The notes below the pieces were generated by a model. That model did not search any database and had not been told where the DNA came from. It saw only the letters and a list, made by a program, of their open reading frames with translations. From positions 186,001-250,000 of the forward strand of contig JAZGUH010000752.1 of the NCBI GenBank assembly GCA_037893225.1: 64,000 nt of DNA, read 5' to 3'. Positions 50,001 to 56,393 of this stretch are shown here, one piece after another (position 1 is the first letter of the stretch; each line of letters starts with the position of its first letter). The position numbers and the translations under genes were made by a program. The DNA is from Hippasteria phrygiana. Taxonomy: Eukaryota; Echinodermata; Asteroidea; Valvatida; Goniasteridae.

Positions 50001-51313
50001 CAAGTTTGCAGAAATGCACTTCTCTCAGACACCACTTTCCTGGAAGATCCATCACAACTTCTGCTCAGTTTCAAAGCCTACTGTACTAATCAGTCAGATT
50101 TCGGGGGTTTGATGGATGGTGCCAAGTGGAAATCTTGTTAGATTCGTTGAGGTGTGTGAGAAAGTGTTTGTGAAATGTTTTAAAAATTTCTTTCATATCA
50201 AAGCCATTGGGAAACGAATTGTAGACATGATTGTTGCGGTTACAGGTAAAAATGCATGTTTGAATTTGTGTCAGAGAGATCAAGAAATTTGTTTCATTTC
50301 TTGTAAGATTCAGATTGCGTGCTGCAGTGAAATTCTGCAACAGGTACTTGACAAAAAGAAAGACTGACAAGAAAGGAAAGAGAAAAACAGAAAGTTAATC
50401 AAAATATCACATGTGTCTGCATAGTTTGTCGTATGTTCAAATTGCTGGAGGAAAATACAACTAAAAAGAAATATATTCACGGGTGAGATTTCTCCTGATT
50501 TTTCCTGATTTCAGTATTTGTGGTGAGACATCTTCCAGCAGATTTCCGGAACAATGTTTGGTCCTGAATTTGTTTTCATCAATCCAAAATGACCCCTGAA
50601 ACCCGAAACGACTTCTTCTAATTCGAATGACGCTATTTTTTTGCAATTTGAACCGCATCTTTTGGTAGAAAATGCAGGTTTTCTCGTGCATTTTTCAGGA
50701 ATGCCATACAAATGAAATTCCTTGGGATATTTCGTGGAATTTTTATTTTCCTGAAATCTCACCCCTGTAAATCTCACCCCTGTAAAAATCCCGCTCGCAT
50801 TTCACACCCGATGCTGTACTTCTCGTATGGAGTCACTGTAGCCGCAATCACGCGTTTACCTGCCAAACGCTAGGGGCGCCCTTCCTCATAGTCGAAAATA
50901 ATGACGTCATCGTGTTTCATTGGCGGCGCTGTACAAAAAGATAGCCAGTGACCCTTCTAGGATCTTTTCATTAACTGCATGCTTTCGGTCCGTCCGTCTA
51001 ACCATTATTACCTGTAATTGAGCCCACTGATGTTTATGTACTGGCTCCGCATGAGGGCACACTGGATGGCATGCTGGTGGGGTTCGATGAAGCCCGGCAT
51101 CAGGGTCTGCTGGTTCAGAAAGATCACCTGGGTCTGGGGCCCAGCGTGGCGGAAGACGGTGTCGATGGTACCTACGGCCAGGATTGTTTCCCCGCTGACG
51201 GCTACAGCTTCGATCTTGGGCGGGGGATCCGCTCCACTACGCGGGCTGGTTTCAGGTTCCTCCATGGTGATAATGTCACCCCCGTAGAAGATGATGTCTG
51301 CGTTTACAGACAT
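10720..51313 (-). CDS. YtcJ-like amidohydrolase (Amidohydro_3), six exons, ~606 codons
   Basis: Metal-dependent hydrolase of the amidohydrolase superfamily; substrate unknown. Exons on the - strand: 51313-51012, 13998-13758, 13166-12898, 12263-11863, 11486-11253 and 11092-10720. Superfamily metal ligands appear in order across the exons: HxH in PGFIEPHQHA (exon 1), Lys in GLKLLADGS and His in VAIHCHGE (exon 4), His in HRMEHLGL (exon 5), Asp at the WTIHQ|D junction (exons 5/6). Total length fits the family. Exon 1 lies 37 kb from exon 2, but its exit phase (AG|G) matches exon 2 and only it supplies the N-terminal HxH. Two single-base frame breaks occur (T run 10889-10894; GGG 12957-12959) and the exon 3/4 phase is not clean. 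A decayed copy or consensus errors are both possible. Exon 1 belonging to a separate paralogue is the main alternative. Confidence 0.75.
11253..11486 (-). CDS. Amidohydrolase exon 5
   Basis: 234 nt, phase 0 at both ends, acceptor ATCCAG and donor GTACGAG. It encodes VMAQIPNKDNRHRMEHLGLM with the metal-ligand histidine in HRMEH, then a loop with SFFVDHLRFY, and ends WTIHQ just before the catalytic Asp. Confidence 0.9.
11863..12263 (-). CDS. Amidohydrolase exon 4
   Basis: Acceptor TTTGTTTCCTGCATAG and donor GTAAGC. It encodes LYKMTQAVTDAHGNN, then GLKLLADGSPHCGTAATREP with the bridging-lysine strand, and VAIHCHGERSSEQVL with a metal-ligand His. The first codon needs one nucleotide from exon 3, which ends in phase 0. 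A third missing base, or use of the inner acceptor ACTCAG (exon start 12243), would reconcile the phase. Confidence 0.85.
12361..12455 (-). mobile_element. SINE-like copy (3' half) in amidohydrolase intron 3
   Basis: On the - strand the B box GTTCGAATCCCGCTCCTG is followed by TCAGTTTCATTGTTCACTTT and CAGTTTCCCTTGTGGATTG, the same parts seen at 13524-13633 and 3990-4116. The A-box half is missing. Confidence 0.6.
12651..12707. repeat. Poly-C tract in amidohydrolase intron 3
   Basis: A near-uninterrupted C run with a few T and A, flanked by GGGGCAATGGGG and GGGCGGCATTTGCGG. It is one of several long G/C homopolymers in the window and a likely site of length error. Confidence 0.9.
12898..13166 (-). 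CDS. Amidohydrolase exon 3, with a 1-nt frame break
   Basis: Acceptor GATTGGCCAG, donor GTGAATAAG. It encodes SPPGGTVVLNADGWPTGKLF and, later, AYASAGLTTVTDLAYMP; then one base is missing near 12957-12962 before LDLDEMLKKMADAPDFPSVS. The length of 269 nt is one short of a multiple of three. Confidence 0.85.
13524..13633 (+). mobile_element. tRNA-derived SINE-like copy in amidohydrolase intron 2
   Basis: A box TAGCTCAGTTGG and B box GGTTCGAATCC, near-identical to the copy at 4277-4388, with the same upstream ACCGNCAACATAGGGCAAG and downstream TTTCTTTGTTCACTTTGAAA. Confidence 0.75.
13758..13998 (-). CDS. Amidohydrolase exon 2
   Basis: Acceptor TTTTATTCTTCCAG, donor GTATGC. It encodes CYNDIHTVMVNRMSELA, IFFGWDPELISDLPTLSADF and IPIVVVGQSGHVAWANHPAL, the typical GWDP...GHVAWVN segment of YtcJ-like proteins. 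The first base completes the split codon from exon 1. Confidence 0.9.
14140..16500 (-). mobile_element. Decayed, internally deleted DIRS-type retrotransposon
   Basis: DIRS elements use a tyrosine recombinase in place of an integrase. On the - strand, gag-like text spans 16489-15301 in two frames (KWVLYPSRGAAYFQFPVKDC; MRKIDYAARFGFRTSAFLL). A short RT remnant follows at about 15313-15119 (YLRRQNIRICMYLDGWLVIG), where the catalytic YLDD reads YLDG. The recombinase pieces are 15097-14699 (CRLSTRQVYDSRLRHSRRWC) and 14595-14140 (YLARTKPLRG, RVHDVRAVTTSW, CYLRDVL). Most of the RT and RNase H and the middle of the recombinase are missing. The element lies in amidohydrolase intron 1. No terminal repeats were identified. 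Confidence 0.8.
16690..17470 (+). repeat. CRE-palindrome satellite, isolated + oriented block
   Basis: Contains the same phrases as the large array but on the opposite strand (GAGAACCGTAGGTC, ATGACGTCATGATGACGTCA, TTTAAAGGTGCATTTTT). A unit junction is visible at 16830-16833: ACATAGACCTCTAG followed by TTTTTG and, 30 bases on, AGGGTTTGTACACG. Placement and orientation suggest an independent insertion. Confidence 0.75.
17490..17694. mobile_element. Poly-C element with GGCGGCGGAACA inverted ends
   Basis: Ends CTGGCGGCGGAACA and TGTTCCGCCGCCCCTGG are inverted. The interior has two long C runs (about 17521-17537 and 17645-17668) and GGGGCATTGATCCCCC-type text. Similar G/C-run elements are at 20222-20463 and near 44256. 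Confidence 0.6.
17751..17795. repeat. TTTG microsatellite
   Basis: Tandem GTTT units, preceded by GTTTTTGTTTTTG text. Confidence 0.9.
17935..18100. repeat. 166-bp near-perfect hairpin element
   Basis: The left arm from 17935 (GGGGATAAAAGTGTGATGAC) and the right arm ending at 18100 (its near-complement) pair almost throughout, including GGTCTTTACCA and GTCAATAATAACC and an inner stem GTTAATGGACC / GGTCCATTAAC around GAGCCGAAGGCGAG. Non-coding; resembles a fold-back MITE. Confidence 0.8.
18370..18800. repeat. Degenerate CGTGACAAAACG repeats with a complementary second half
   Basis: From 18400 to about 18500, imperfect copies of CGTGACAAAACG recur every 12-20 bases. From about 18555 to 18780 the complementary sense dominates (ACGTTTTRTTGCG, CGTTTTACTACGG, CCCGTTTTGTCC). 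The region may be a large decayed fold-back. Confidence 0.5.
18936..19060 (-). repeat. Dispersed repeat shared with 47540-47690
   Basis: Text such as GATCTGCGCACTTCCGC, GAGGATCTCAATGTCACAGT and AACAACTTTATGCTGAT recurs in reverse complement at 47540-47690. No coding capacity. Confidence 0.65.
19840..19910 (+). mobile_element. tRNA-like SINE fragment
   Basis: TTGGCTCAGTCGATACGG resembles an A box and GGGTTCGAAACC a B box about 45 nt later. Upstream (19061-19839) and downstream (19911-20108) sequence shows nothing recognisable. Confidence 0.5.
20109..20515. repeat. 12-bp minisatellite, split by an inserted poly-G element
   Basis: Units of GCTGAATTGGCG and TCTGAATCGCGG run from 20109 to about 20220 and resume at 20467-20515. 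The break is exactly the element at 20222-20463. Long open frames here (AAELAAEL..., PPIQPPIQ...) are products of the 12-bp period, not genes. Confidence 0.8.
20222..20463. mobile_element. Poly-G element with GGCGGATCC inverted ends
   Basis: Begins GGCGGATCCAGGGTGGGG with a 21-G run and ends TCTGGATCCGCC, an inverted match. The interior includes CCATGCACCCCCCTCC and an A-rich part. It interrupts the 12-bp minisatellite. Confidence 0.65.
20516..21806. other. Unassigned intronic sequence with inverted TCATGTAGTTTAGGA ends
   Basis: TCATGTAGTTTAGGA near 20719 and its complement TCCTAAACTACATGA near 21749 are inverted and 1.03 kb apart, which may delimit an element. No transposase or host coding sequence is recognised between them. 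An A-rich frame at 21361-21678 has no recognised similarity. Confidence 0.4.
21807..25832 (-). repeat. Array unit A1 with ~602-bp sub-repeats
   Basis: CTAG at 21807-21810 begins the unit. Segments beginning GCCGATGACGTCATCATGACGTCACC recur at about 23412, 24019, 24621 and 25223, giving a period near 602 bp. Each sub-repeat holds four paired-CRE blocks, one with adjacent CACGTG. The left third (21807-23040) matches 29761-31000. Confidence 0.85.
25833..29760 (-). repeat. Array unit B1 with four 401-bp sub-repeats
   Basis: Begins at CTAG 25833. The right half has four units of about 400 bp marked by AGAATTCCTTTGTGTTATAT at about 28052, 28454, 28854 and 29255. It is a diverged version of B2/B3 (a few substitutions visible in shared frames) and 3.93 kb long. 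Confidence 0.85.
29761..33662 (-). repeat. Array unit A2 with ~604-bp sub-repeats
   Basis: CTAG at 29761. Sub-repeats marked by GCCGATGACGTCATCATGACG at about 31180, 31784, 32388 and 32992 (period near 604 bp). It ends with one copy of the palindrome unit CTTTTCCGAAGGATTTCGG (33608-33660), seen three times at the far end of the array. Confidence 0.85.
33663..37996 (-). repeat. Array unit B2 with five 401-bp sub-repeats (4,334 bp)
   Basis: CTAG at 33663. Matches B3 at an offset of about 4,333 bp with almost no differences in the stretches compared. The marker AGAATTCCTTTGTG occurs at about 35881, 36284, 36684, 37085 and 37486: five sub-repeats, against four in B1 and B3. Confidence 0.88.
37997..41937 (-). 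repeat. Array unit B3 with four 401-bp sub-repeats (~3.94 kb)
   Basis: CTAG at 37997-38000. It is collinear with B2 and shorter by one 401-bp sub-repeat (markers at about 40217, 40617, 41017, 41418). Its right end is an AAG/poly-A tract leading to the palindromic 50-bp repeats. Confidence 0.88.
41938..42084. repeat. Three ~50-bp repeats with a CTTTTCCGAA...TTCGGAAAAG palindrome
   Basis: Each copy starts ATCAGAACAAAAACAAAG and contains CTTTTCCGAAGGATTTCGG, a stem with a short loop. Copies begin near 41938, 41988 and 42039. One further copy lies at 33608-33660, between A2 and B2. The repeat marks the right edge of the array. Confidence 0.85.
42225..43283 (+). mobile_element. Solo LTR (1,059 bp) with GTAT target-site duplication
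   Basis: Begins TGTTATGTACAC and ends GACCGTTACA (TG...CA form). GTAT flanks it at 42221-42224 and 43284-43287. AATAAA occurs at about 42570 and a TATATA motif close by. No internal retroviral coding sequence adjoins it, so it is read as a recombined solo LTR; the strand is a guess from the AATAAA. Confidence 0.7.
43316..43560 (+). pseudogene. THAP-domain fragment (P-element-like)
   Basis: Text reads TCRICSEHF, the central C-x2-H of a THAP zinc finger, then, after an in-frame stop or frame change, LKDMVWNVIPTVFAVPNP, the AVPTxF-type C-terminal motif. The N-terminal C-x-C part is not visible. It may be the 5' piece of the P-element-like transposase at 48655-50370, split by later insertions, or an independent relic. 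Confidence 0.6.
43575..43900. repeat. Cluster of GTCGCACGG/CCGTGCGAC motifs
   Basis: At least ten short motifs of the GTCGCACGG type in both orientations within 330 bp (for example CCGTGCGAC at 43593, GTCGCACGGCAGT at 43633 and 43779). It looks like a decayed fold-back repeat inserted next to the THAP fragment. Confidence 0.5.
43901..44438. other. Unassigned sequence with two poly-C tracts
   Basis: C runs at about 44256-44275 and 44363-44394. A 130-codon frame across this stretch contains runs of proline from the C tract and no recognised domain, so it is not called as a gene. Confidence 0.5.
44443..45615. mobile_element. TTAA-flanked element with long CACTCCAAAAGAGTG-rich TIRs
   Basis: TTAA at 44439-44442 and 45616-45619. 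Both ends start TGTAAAAGAGTGAAAAAC (right end inverted) and continue for about 150-200 bp as repeats of CACTCCAAAAGAGTG, ending GAGGAGCCATA. The interior is occupied by a TA-flanked element. No transposase. Confidence 0.75.
44666..45471. mobile_element. TA-flanked MITE-like element nested in the TTAA element
   Basis: TA at 44664-44665 and 45472-45473 surround inverted ends CACTCTAAAAA...AGTGCTAA. The interior has scattered TAGCAC motifs and no open frame of note. TA duplication suggests Tc1/mariner-type mobilisation. Confidence 0.65.
45620..46990. mobile_element. Second TTAA-flanked element, abutting the first (1,371 bp)
   Basis: TTAA at 45616-45619 (shared with the neighbouring element) and at 46991-46994. 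Inverted ends begin AGAGGAACTAAAACG and include TTGACTTTTTGGACTT. No transposase-like frame is recognised. Confidence 0.75.
47016..47540 (+). pseudogene. LINE (non-LTR retrotransposon) endonuclease-domain fragment
   Basis: The frame reads NSCSLNNKMDEFIHDNSPDI then ACVSETWFKP and HGGIALYARDYL, the pattern of an apurinic-type endonuclease (N at the start, ET for metal binding, GGIALY). It stops short of the later catalytic motifs and no reverse transcriptase follows. Confidence 0.7.
47540..47690 (+). repeat. Dispersed repeat shared (inverted) with 18936-19060
   Basis: Reads TTCATGCATGAATTAATCAG, GCGCAGGCGCACGATCAGC and GCGGAAGTGCGCAGATCG, the complement of the segment at 18936-19060, about 29 kb away. 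Confidence 0.65.
47965..48170. repeat. ~51-bp minisatellite with CCTCACGGTGAGG stem
   Basis: GAGAAGACT starts units at about 47973, 48024, 48074 and 48126 (periods 50-52). Each carries TCACGGTGAGGAGG, a short palindromic stem, and a T-rich spacer. Sequence 48180-48640 beyond it shows GAGTAAGCGCGAG repeated twice and nothing else recognised. Confidence 0.75.
48655..50370 (+). pseudogene. P-element / THAP9-like transposase, decayed
   Basis: P-type transposases are RNase H-like DNA transposases. Visible in order: CVLKLDEMSLKAGLYYD (first catalytic Asp), WKQPVGYFLSNGATPGNT, FDPPQLLQNVRNNL (second catalytic Asp), MRVCLAAQVLSHSVASGI, LPSEAVYTAQLLDKMDKLFD, then, in other frames, IIVYVAGYLAKKTL and VRFVEVCEKVFVKCF. 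Stops and frame changes occur at several points (around 48833, 49010, 49455 and beyond), so it is inactive. The THAP domain expected at the N-terminus is not adjacent; a fragment lies at 43316-43560. It lies in amidohydrolase intron 1, antisense to that gene. Confidence 0.8.
50470..50790. repeat. Dispersed repeat related to 4640-4930
   Basis: Contains TTTCTCCTGATTTTTCCTGA at the left and CTCACCCCTGTAAA twice at the right, in the opposite sense to the copy in the CLIP intron. Confidence 0.45.
51012..51313 (-). CDS. Amidohydrolase exon 1 with start codon
   Basis: ATG at 51313 opens MSVNADIIFYGGDIITME, then VAVSGETILAVGTIDTVF and LMPGFIEPHQHAIQ with the HxH motif, ending YINISGLNY AG|GTAATA. 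About 100 codons with phase 2 exit, matching exon 2 at 13998. The nearest downstream amidohydrolase sequence in the window is 37 kb away. Confidence 0.85.
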
Positions 51314-51649
51314 GTTTGTTTCTAGTAGATAAGACGGGATTAATCCGTTTTAAGAAAATGGTGCAAATCCATGTTTCCATAACGAGCTTAGGAAATGCAT
51401 CTCTTACGTCAATTGTTTCCTAATAGTCCCAACATTTATGTTTAGAACTGTATGAACACATAGCAAAAACCTTTATTTCAGATTTATGAGATTTGTCATG
51501 TAGCAGGCCTATACAAGAAACTTTTTGTCTAGCCTGAACAAAGTTCAGAAAGAGACTGCAATCATTGATTTCTGTACGTATAGTACGTAGTCCGCGTCCG
51601 GAGTCCGTCCGTAGTCCGTATGTGTCATTTTGGGTAAAGTTTCGACAAA

Positions 51650-52078
51650 TTGGTCTTATACGCAAAGTTGAAGTCCAATTGCAATCAAACTTGGGTCATG
51701 CATTCAATATTGCAACCTTTATATGATGCTTGTGTCAAAGGTCAAGTACTGAGGTCAAAGTTCATTTGAGTTCAAGTTGTAAAATAGGCTGGAATTGTAA
51801 AATTGACCTTATATGCAACGTTAAAGTCCAGTTGCAATCAAACTTGGGTCATGCATTCAATAGTGCAGCCATTATGATGATTGTGTCAAAAGTCAAGTAC
51901 TGAGGTCGAAGGTCATTTGAGGTCAAGTTGTAAAATAGGCTGGAATTGTTAAATTGACCTTATATGCAACGTTGAAGTCCAGTTGCAATCAAACTTGGGT
52001 CATGCATTCAATAGTGCAACCTTTATATGATGCTTGTGTCAAAGGTCAAGTACTGAGGTCAAAGGTCATTTGAGGTCA
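51650..52078. repeat. ~152-bp tandem repeat with DR1 nuclear-receptor sites, upstream of amidohydrolase
   Basis: TTGGGTCATGCATTCAATA recurs at about 51691, 51844 and 51995. Each copy carries AGGTCAAAGGTCA or a one-base variant (51752, 51903, 52056), the DR1 element bound by HNF4, RXR and PPAR-type receptors, and extra AGGTCA half-sites. It begins about 340 bp upstream of the amidohydrolase ATG. Confidence 0.75.
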
Positions 52079-52870
52079 ATTCAATTTCAATTCAATTTTC
52101 AATTCAATACAACATTTATTTCCATACTTTCCAGAAGTACATCAAATTAAATAACGTTAATCAAAATAATACATGTAATAATAATGGTAACAAAATGATA
52201 ACACAAATTTGATATTGTAAAGGACTTGAAATAAAAGAGGGTGAAAGGTATGGGGCTGTTCATATAAGCCGTGGTTTGTAGAGAACAGCTTTTACAGACA
52301 AATTGAAGTAAAGACAAAACAAACAGACAAGGAAAAATAGGACGAACGATAAGGACTAGACTGGACAATCAAGAAAGAGACAAAAGGAATGATGCCAATG
52401 ATAAAAAACATATTGAATAGAAGAGATGACGCAAGTAATTGAGAAACAAAGGATGAGCGTTTCTAAGGGGAGAAAGCTATGTTACATATTGTGAGAGGAG
52501 CGCTCTTTTATATAAGGACTTGAAACGGCCCACTGACGGCATTGTTCTTATTTCGCTATCAATGGTGTTCCACAGACGGGGACCATAAAAACGAAGAGTA
52601 GAGCTAGAGTACAGGGTGCGGGTGAATGGGACGTACAGGTTATGTCGGGATCGAGTTGAATAATCATGTGTATCTTGGACTGAAGAGAAAAAAGTTGAGA
52701 AACTGCCGGGAAGAAGATTGTGTGTAAATTTGTACATGAAGATCCCAGTGTGAAATTGATTTAAGTTGTGTACAGTGAGAGTATGTAGCCTTGCAAGGAA
52801 ACTGTTTAGAATTACACAAAATGATGTCATTAGAATTGAGAGGAGTATACTTTAGGTTGATAAATTTATT
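52079..52870 (-). mobile_element. 5'-truncated non-LTR retrotransposon, 3' end of ORF2
   Basis: The - strand frame at 52830-52477 reads YKFTHNLLPGSF, STRSRHNLYVPF and YGPRLWNTIDSEIR, the conserved C-terminal region of CR1/jockey-type reverse transcriptase ORFs. The element ends on the plus-strand left side in a TTCAATTTCAATTC tail (52078-52110), typical of a microsatellite-like 3' tail. The RT core is missing. Confidence 0.75.
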
Positions 52871-55800
52871 TTGGAATGATAAAAACAACCTTGGACTCGA
52901 AATGGATCAAATATAAAGAGGTGTCCGTAACAATCGCCGACTCTTATTCATCCATGGCCGACCAAGTGCAAGGTGACATCAACAGGAGAGGGCGTTTGAC
53001 CGTTCTATTTAATAGCCCAGCTCTCGTGTCTGACCCATCTGCCTTTACCCGAGTCGATCCGGGTAAGCTACTCGAACGCACCCTTCACCAGTTTCTGCTC
53101 TGAGGTTAAAGGTCAACAACATCTGGTATGGCGAGCAAAGAAGACAAAACTGTATTCAGCTCTTCAGAAATTGAGGATCAGATGGCAGAAACTGTTGGCT
53201 ACATGGACTCGGTCAGCCAAGTTGGATGGAACGCAGCACTCAAGAAGTGTTGTGTCAGGTGTGTCCGTCACATCGGGTTCGAGATTGTAAGCAGCTGCAG
53301 AGAGAGCGGCATTAGAGGCAGAAGCAGCAACAGAGAAAAGGAGATAGGCTCTTGAGGAAGAGGAGCTAAAACTTCGGCAAAAACGCAGACGGATCGATTT
53401 GGATATCCAAATTGCGAAAGTTGCGGCCATGGAAAAGACTTAGGCCCCACGCTGAGGCTGAGAATGATGACGTCATACATTTTGTGACAATGTTTGCGGA
53501 GCAGGCTAACGACCCAGTGTTTGGCAAGCTTGTGAGTGGGGACCATGCTGACAAGTTCCACAAAGATTCCAAGCCCAAGGACAAGCCAAAGTCAAAATAG
53601 CGAGCCACCTTCAACGTGCAGGTTGAGTCAACACCCGCACCTAAGCCAGCTTCCGGATCTTGCCAGAATACCACCGTGCCAGCGGCAGCTGGGACAAGGG
53701 AAAGGCAATCAAATTCATGTCTGTACTGTGGTCAAGGTCACGGACTGTTCAGCTGCGACAGCTGGAAGGCACTGCGAGTGAATGACAGGCTGAACTTCGT
53801 GCAAAGCAAGCGACCTGTGAAAGTGAGAGGACATCAAAGTTCTACCGATTTCGTCACCATTTACGCCTTCTTGATATTGGTTCCACACAAACCTTTTGTT
53901 CAGAGAAATTGATCGAAAGGCTTGGGTCACTGGAAAACCTGACACCGTGATGTTAACTACTCTTGACAACAACAACGCCACCACTGACACCTACATTGTG
54001 AAGCTTGAAGTCACGGATGTGAATGATGAGAATCTAGTCGTCATGCCACATGTCATGACGAGGCCAAGGCTTCACGTTGGCACCAAGAACCTTGTCACCC
54101 AAGATGAACTAAACAAGTGGCCCCACCTGTCTGGTATCACTTTGCCAGATGTCAACATCCAGGAAGTCAACCTTCTCATTGGCCAAAACAACCTTTCTGG
54201 TCTCGTACCAAACAAAGGAAGTTCGTAAGGACAGTGTTTGAGCACCCTATGCTACAATGACCATTCTCGGCTGGACCGTTTGAGGCAGGGCCCTTAAGCC
54301 ACACGACCTTACTGTTCATCGACACCGATGCTAATCTACAGCGGCAAGTAGAACAATTCTGGAGACTAGACGACACTGGTGACGAGTCGAGTATGTCTAT
54401 CAGTGACAACAAGGTCGTCGCTATTTGGGAGAAGTCTCTGTCCTGAGATGGGGGCATTACAGTTTGGATATTCCCTTCACCGCCAGACCATTGTACCTAC
54501 CTGACAATAAAGCCGTTGCTGAACACCGGAGCTGGAGCTGTGTCTGCTCGGGAGACGGCTGATGCGAGATGCTGGCATGAAGGAGAAGTACTCAGCAGGA
54601 GCTGCAGATCAGATCGCTAAAGGCTACGCAGAGGAAGTGCCTCAGGAGCAGCTAGACAGAGCGGATGGAGCTGTTTGGTTCTTACCACATCATCCAGTGG
54701 TCCATCCCCGAAAACCAGGAAAGATTCGCATAGTTTTCGACTGTGCTGCCAAACACCAGGGTGTGTCGCTCAATGAGAGAGTACACCAGGGGCCTGACTT
54801 GACTAACAGGCTTGTCGGTGTTCTTCAATTCCGACAGGAGAGGATTGCACCGATGGCAGACATTGAGGGAATTTCCATCAGGTCCGCGTCAACGAGCCTG
54901 ATCGTGACGTCCTACGTTTCCTGTGGTGGAAAGATGACAACATGGCTGACACCCCAAGACGTACAGAATGACATCTCACCTGTTTGGCGGAGTATGGTCA
55001 CCCAGCTGTACCATTTTCGCTTTTAAATGCACAGCACAAGACAACATGCACGACTTTGTGTCGGGCTTTGACACTGGGGTGTGATACGATTATAATTTTC
55101 ACACAGTGGATTCGAGATTAGCTGTTTTGTTGAACGGACAGGCCAGGCCAGCGACGCAAGGTGGGCGAACAATGTTTTGCTCGCCATCGCGAGGGGGCGC
55201 GGTAACCAAAATCCGCTGGAGCATCGGCACCGTCTTACCAACTCTACATCTGACACCATCACCATCAACACCATCAACAAAGATTTCTACGTCGATGATT
55301 GCCCTACGTCAGTTGCCACAGAGCAAGAAGCCATAAAGCTTATCAGTCAGCTTTGTGAGGTATTGGCCCTTGAGGGCTTTCGTCTTACCAAATGGATCAG
55401 CAACCCCCGTGAAGTGCTGAGTTCCTGAAACCGAGCGGGCAAAGGGAGTTCCCTCATTGGATTTTGACGATGAGATGCTACCTGCTGAACGAGCCCTGGG
55501 AGTGATGCGGGACATTGAGTGTGACGCATTCACCTTCGACGTGCATGCCAAAGAGAAACCCCCGACACGACGTGGTCTCTTGAGCACGATTAGTTCTGTG
55601 TATGACCCGTTAGGGTTTGCCAGTCCATACGTGCTCACTGCGCGCGAAGATACTTTTCCAGCAACTGTGCAGAATGAAGATTCCATGGGACGAACCGATC
55701 CCTGATGACATTGCAGAGCAGTGGGCCCGATGGATGGATGACTTGCCATACCCTAGGATCCTGTCAATTCCTCGTTGTATCAATTAGCCAGTGAATTTCG

Positions 55801-56393
55801 ACACTATTGCTTCAGCACAGCTACACCATTTTTCGGATGCTTCCGTGACGTCAGTGGACTGATACACAGTGTGCTGCTTATGGCAAAGGCCAAGCTGGCA
55901 CCCTTGAAGACGACAACCATCCCATGCTTGGAGCTGTCTGCCGCAGTTGTCTCAATCAAGCTCGACGAGATGATGCATCAGCATTTGACACTAACCCTTA
56001 AGGATTCAATTTACTGGAGTGACAGCATGATCATTCTTCAGTATCTGAGGAATGAAAATAAGAGGTACCCGACCTTTGTCGCCAACCGTGTCACAAGAAT
56101 TCTAGAGCATTCAACCCCACAACAGTACATAGACAGTGATTCCAATCCTGGAGATGTTTCACGAGGCCCTACAACACGTGAACTGGTTGGAAGTGACCGT
56201 TTGCTTAGTGGACCACAGTTTCTACGTCATCCGGAGGATGCTTGGCCCCCTCAGCCCGACTTTGACAAGATGACGCCATCCATGGACTTGGAGCTTAAGC
56301 TAGTTATATAGGTTTACAAGGCAGAAACTGCCAGAGATACACCTGATGTCGTGGACGCACTATTGGGAAGTATCTCCTCTTGGTATCGCTTAA

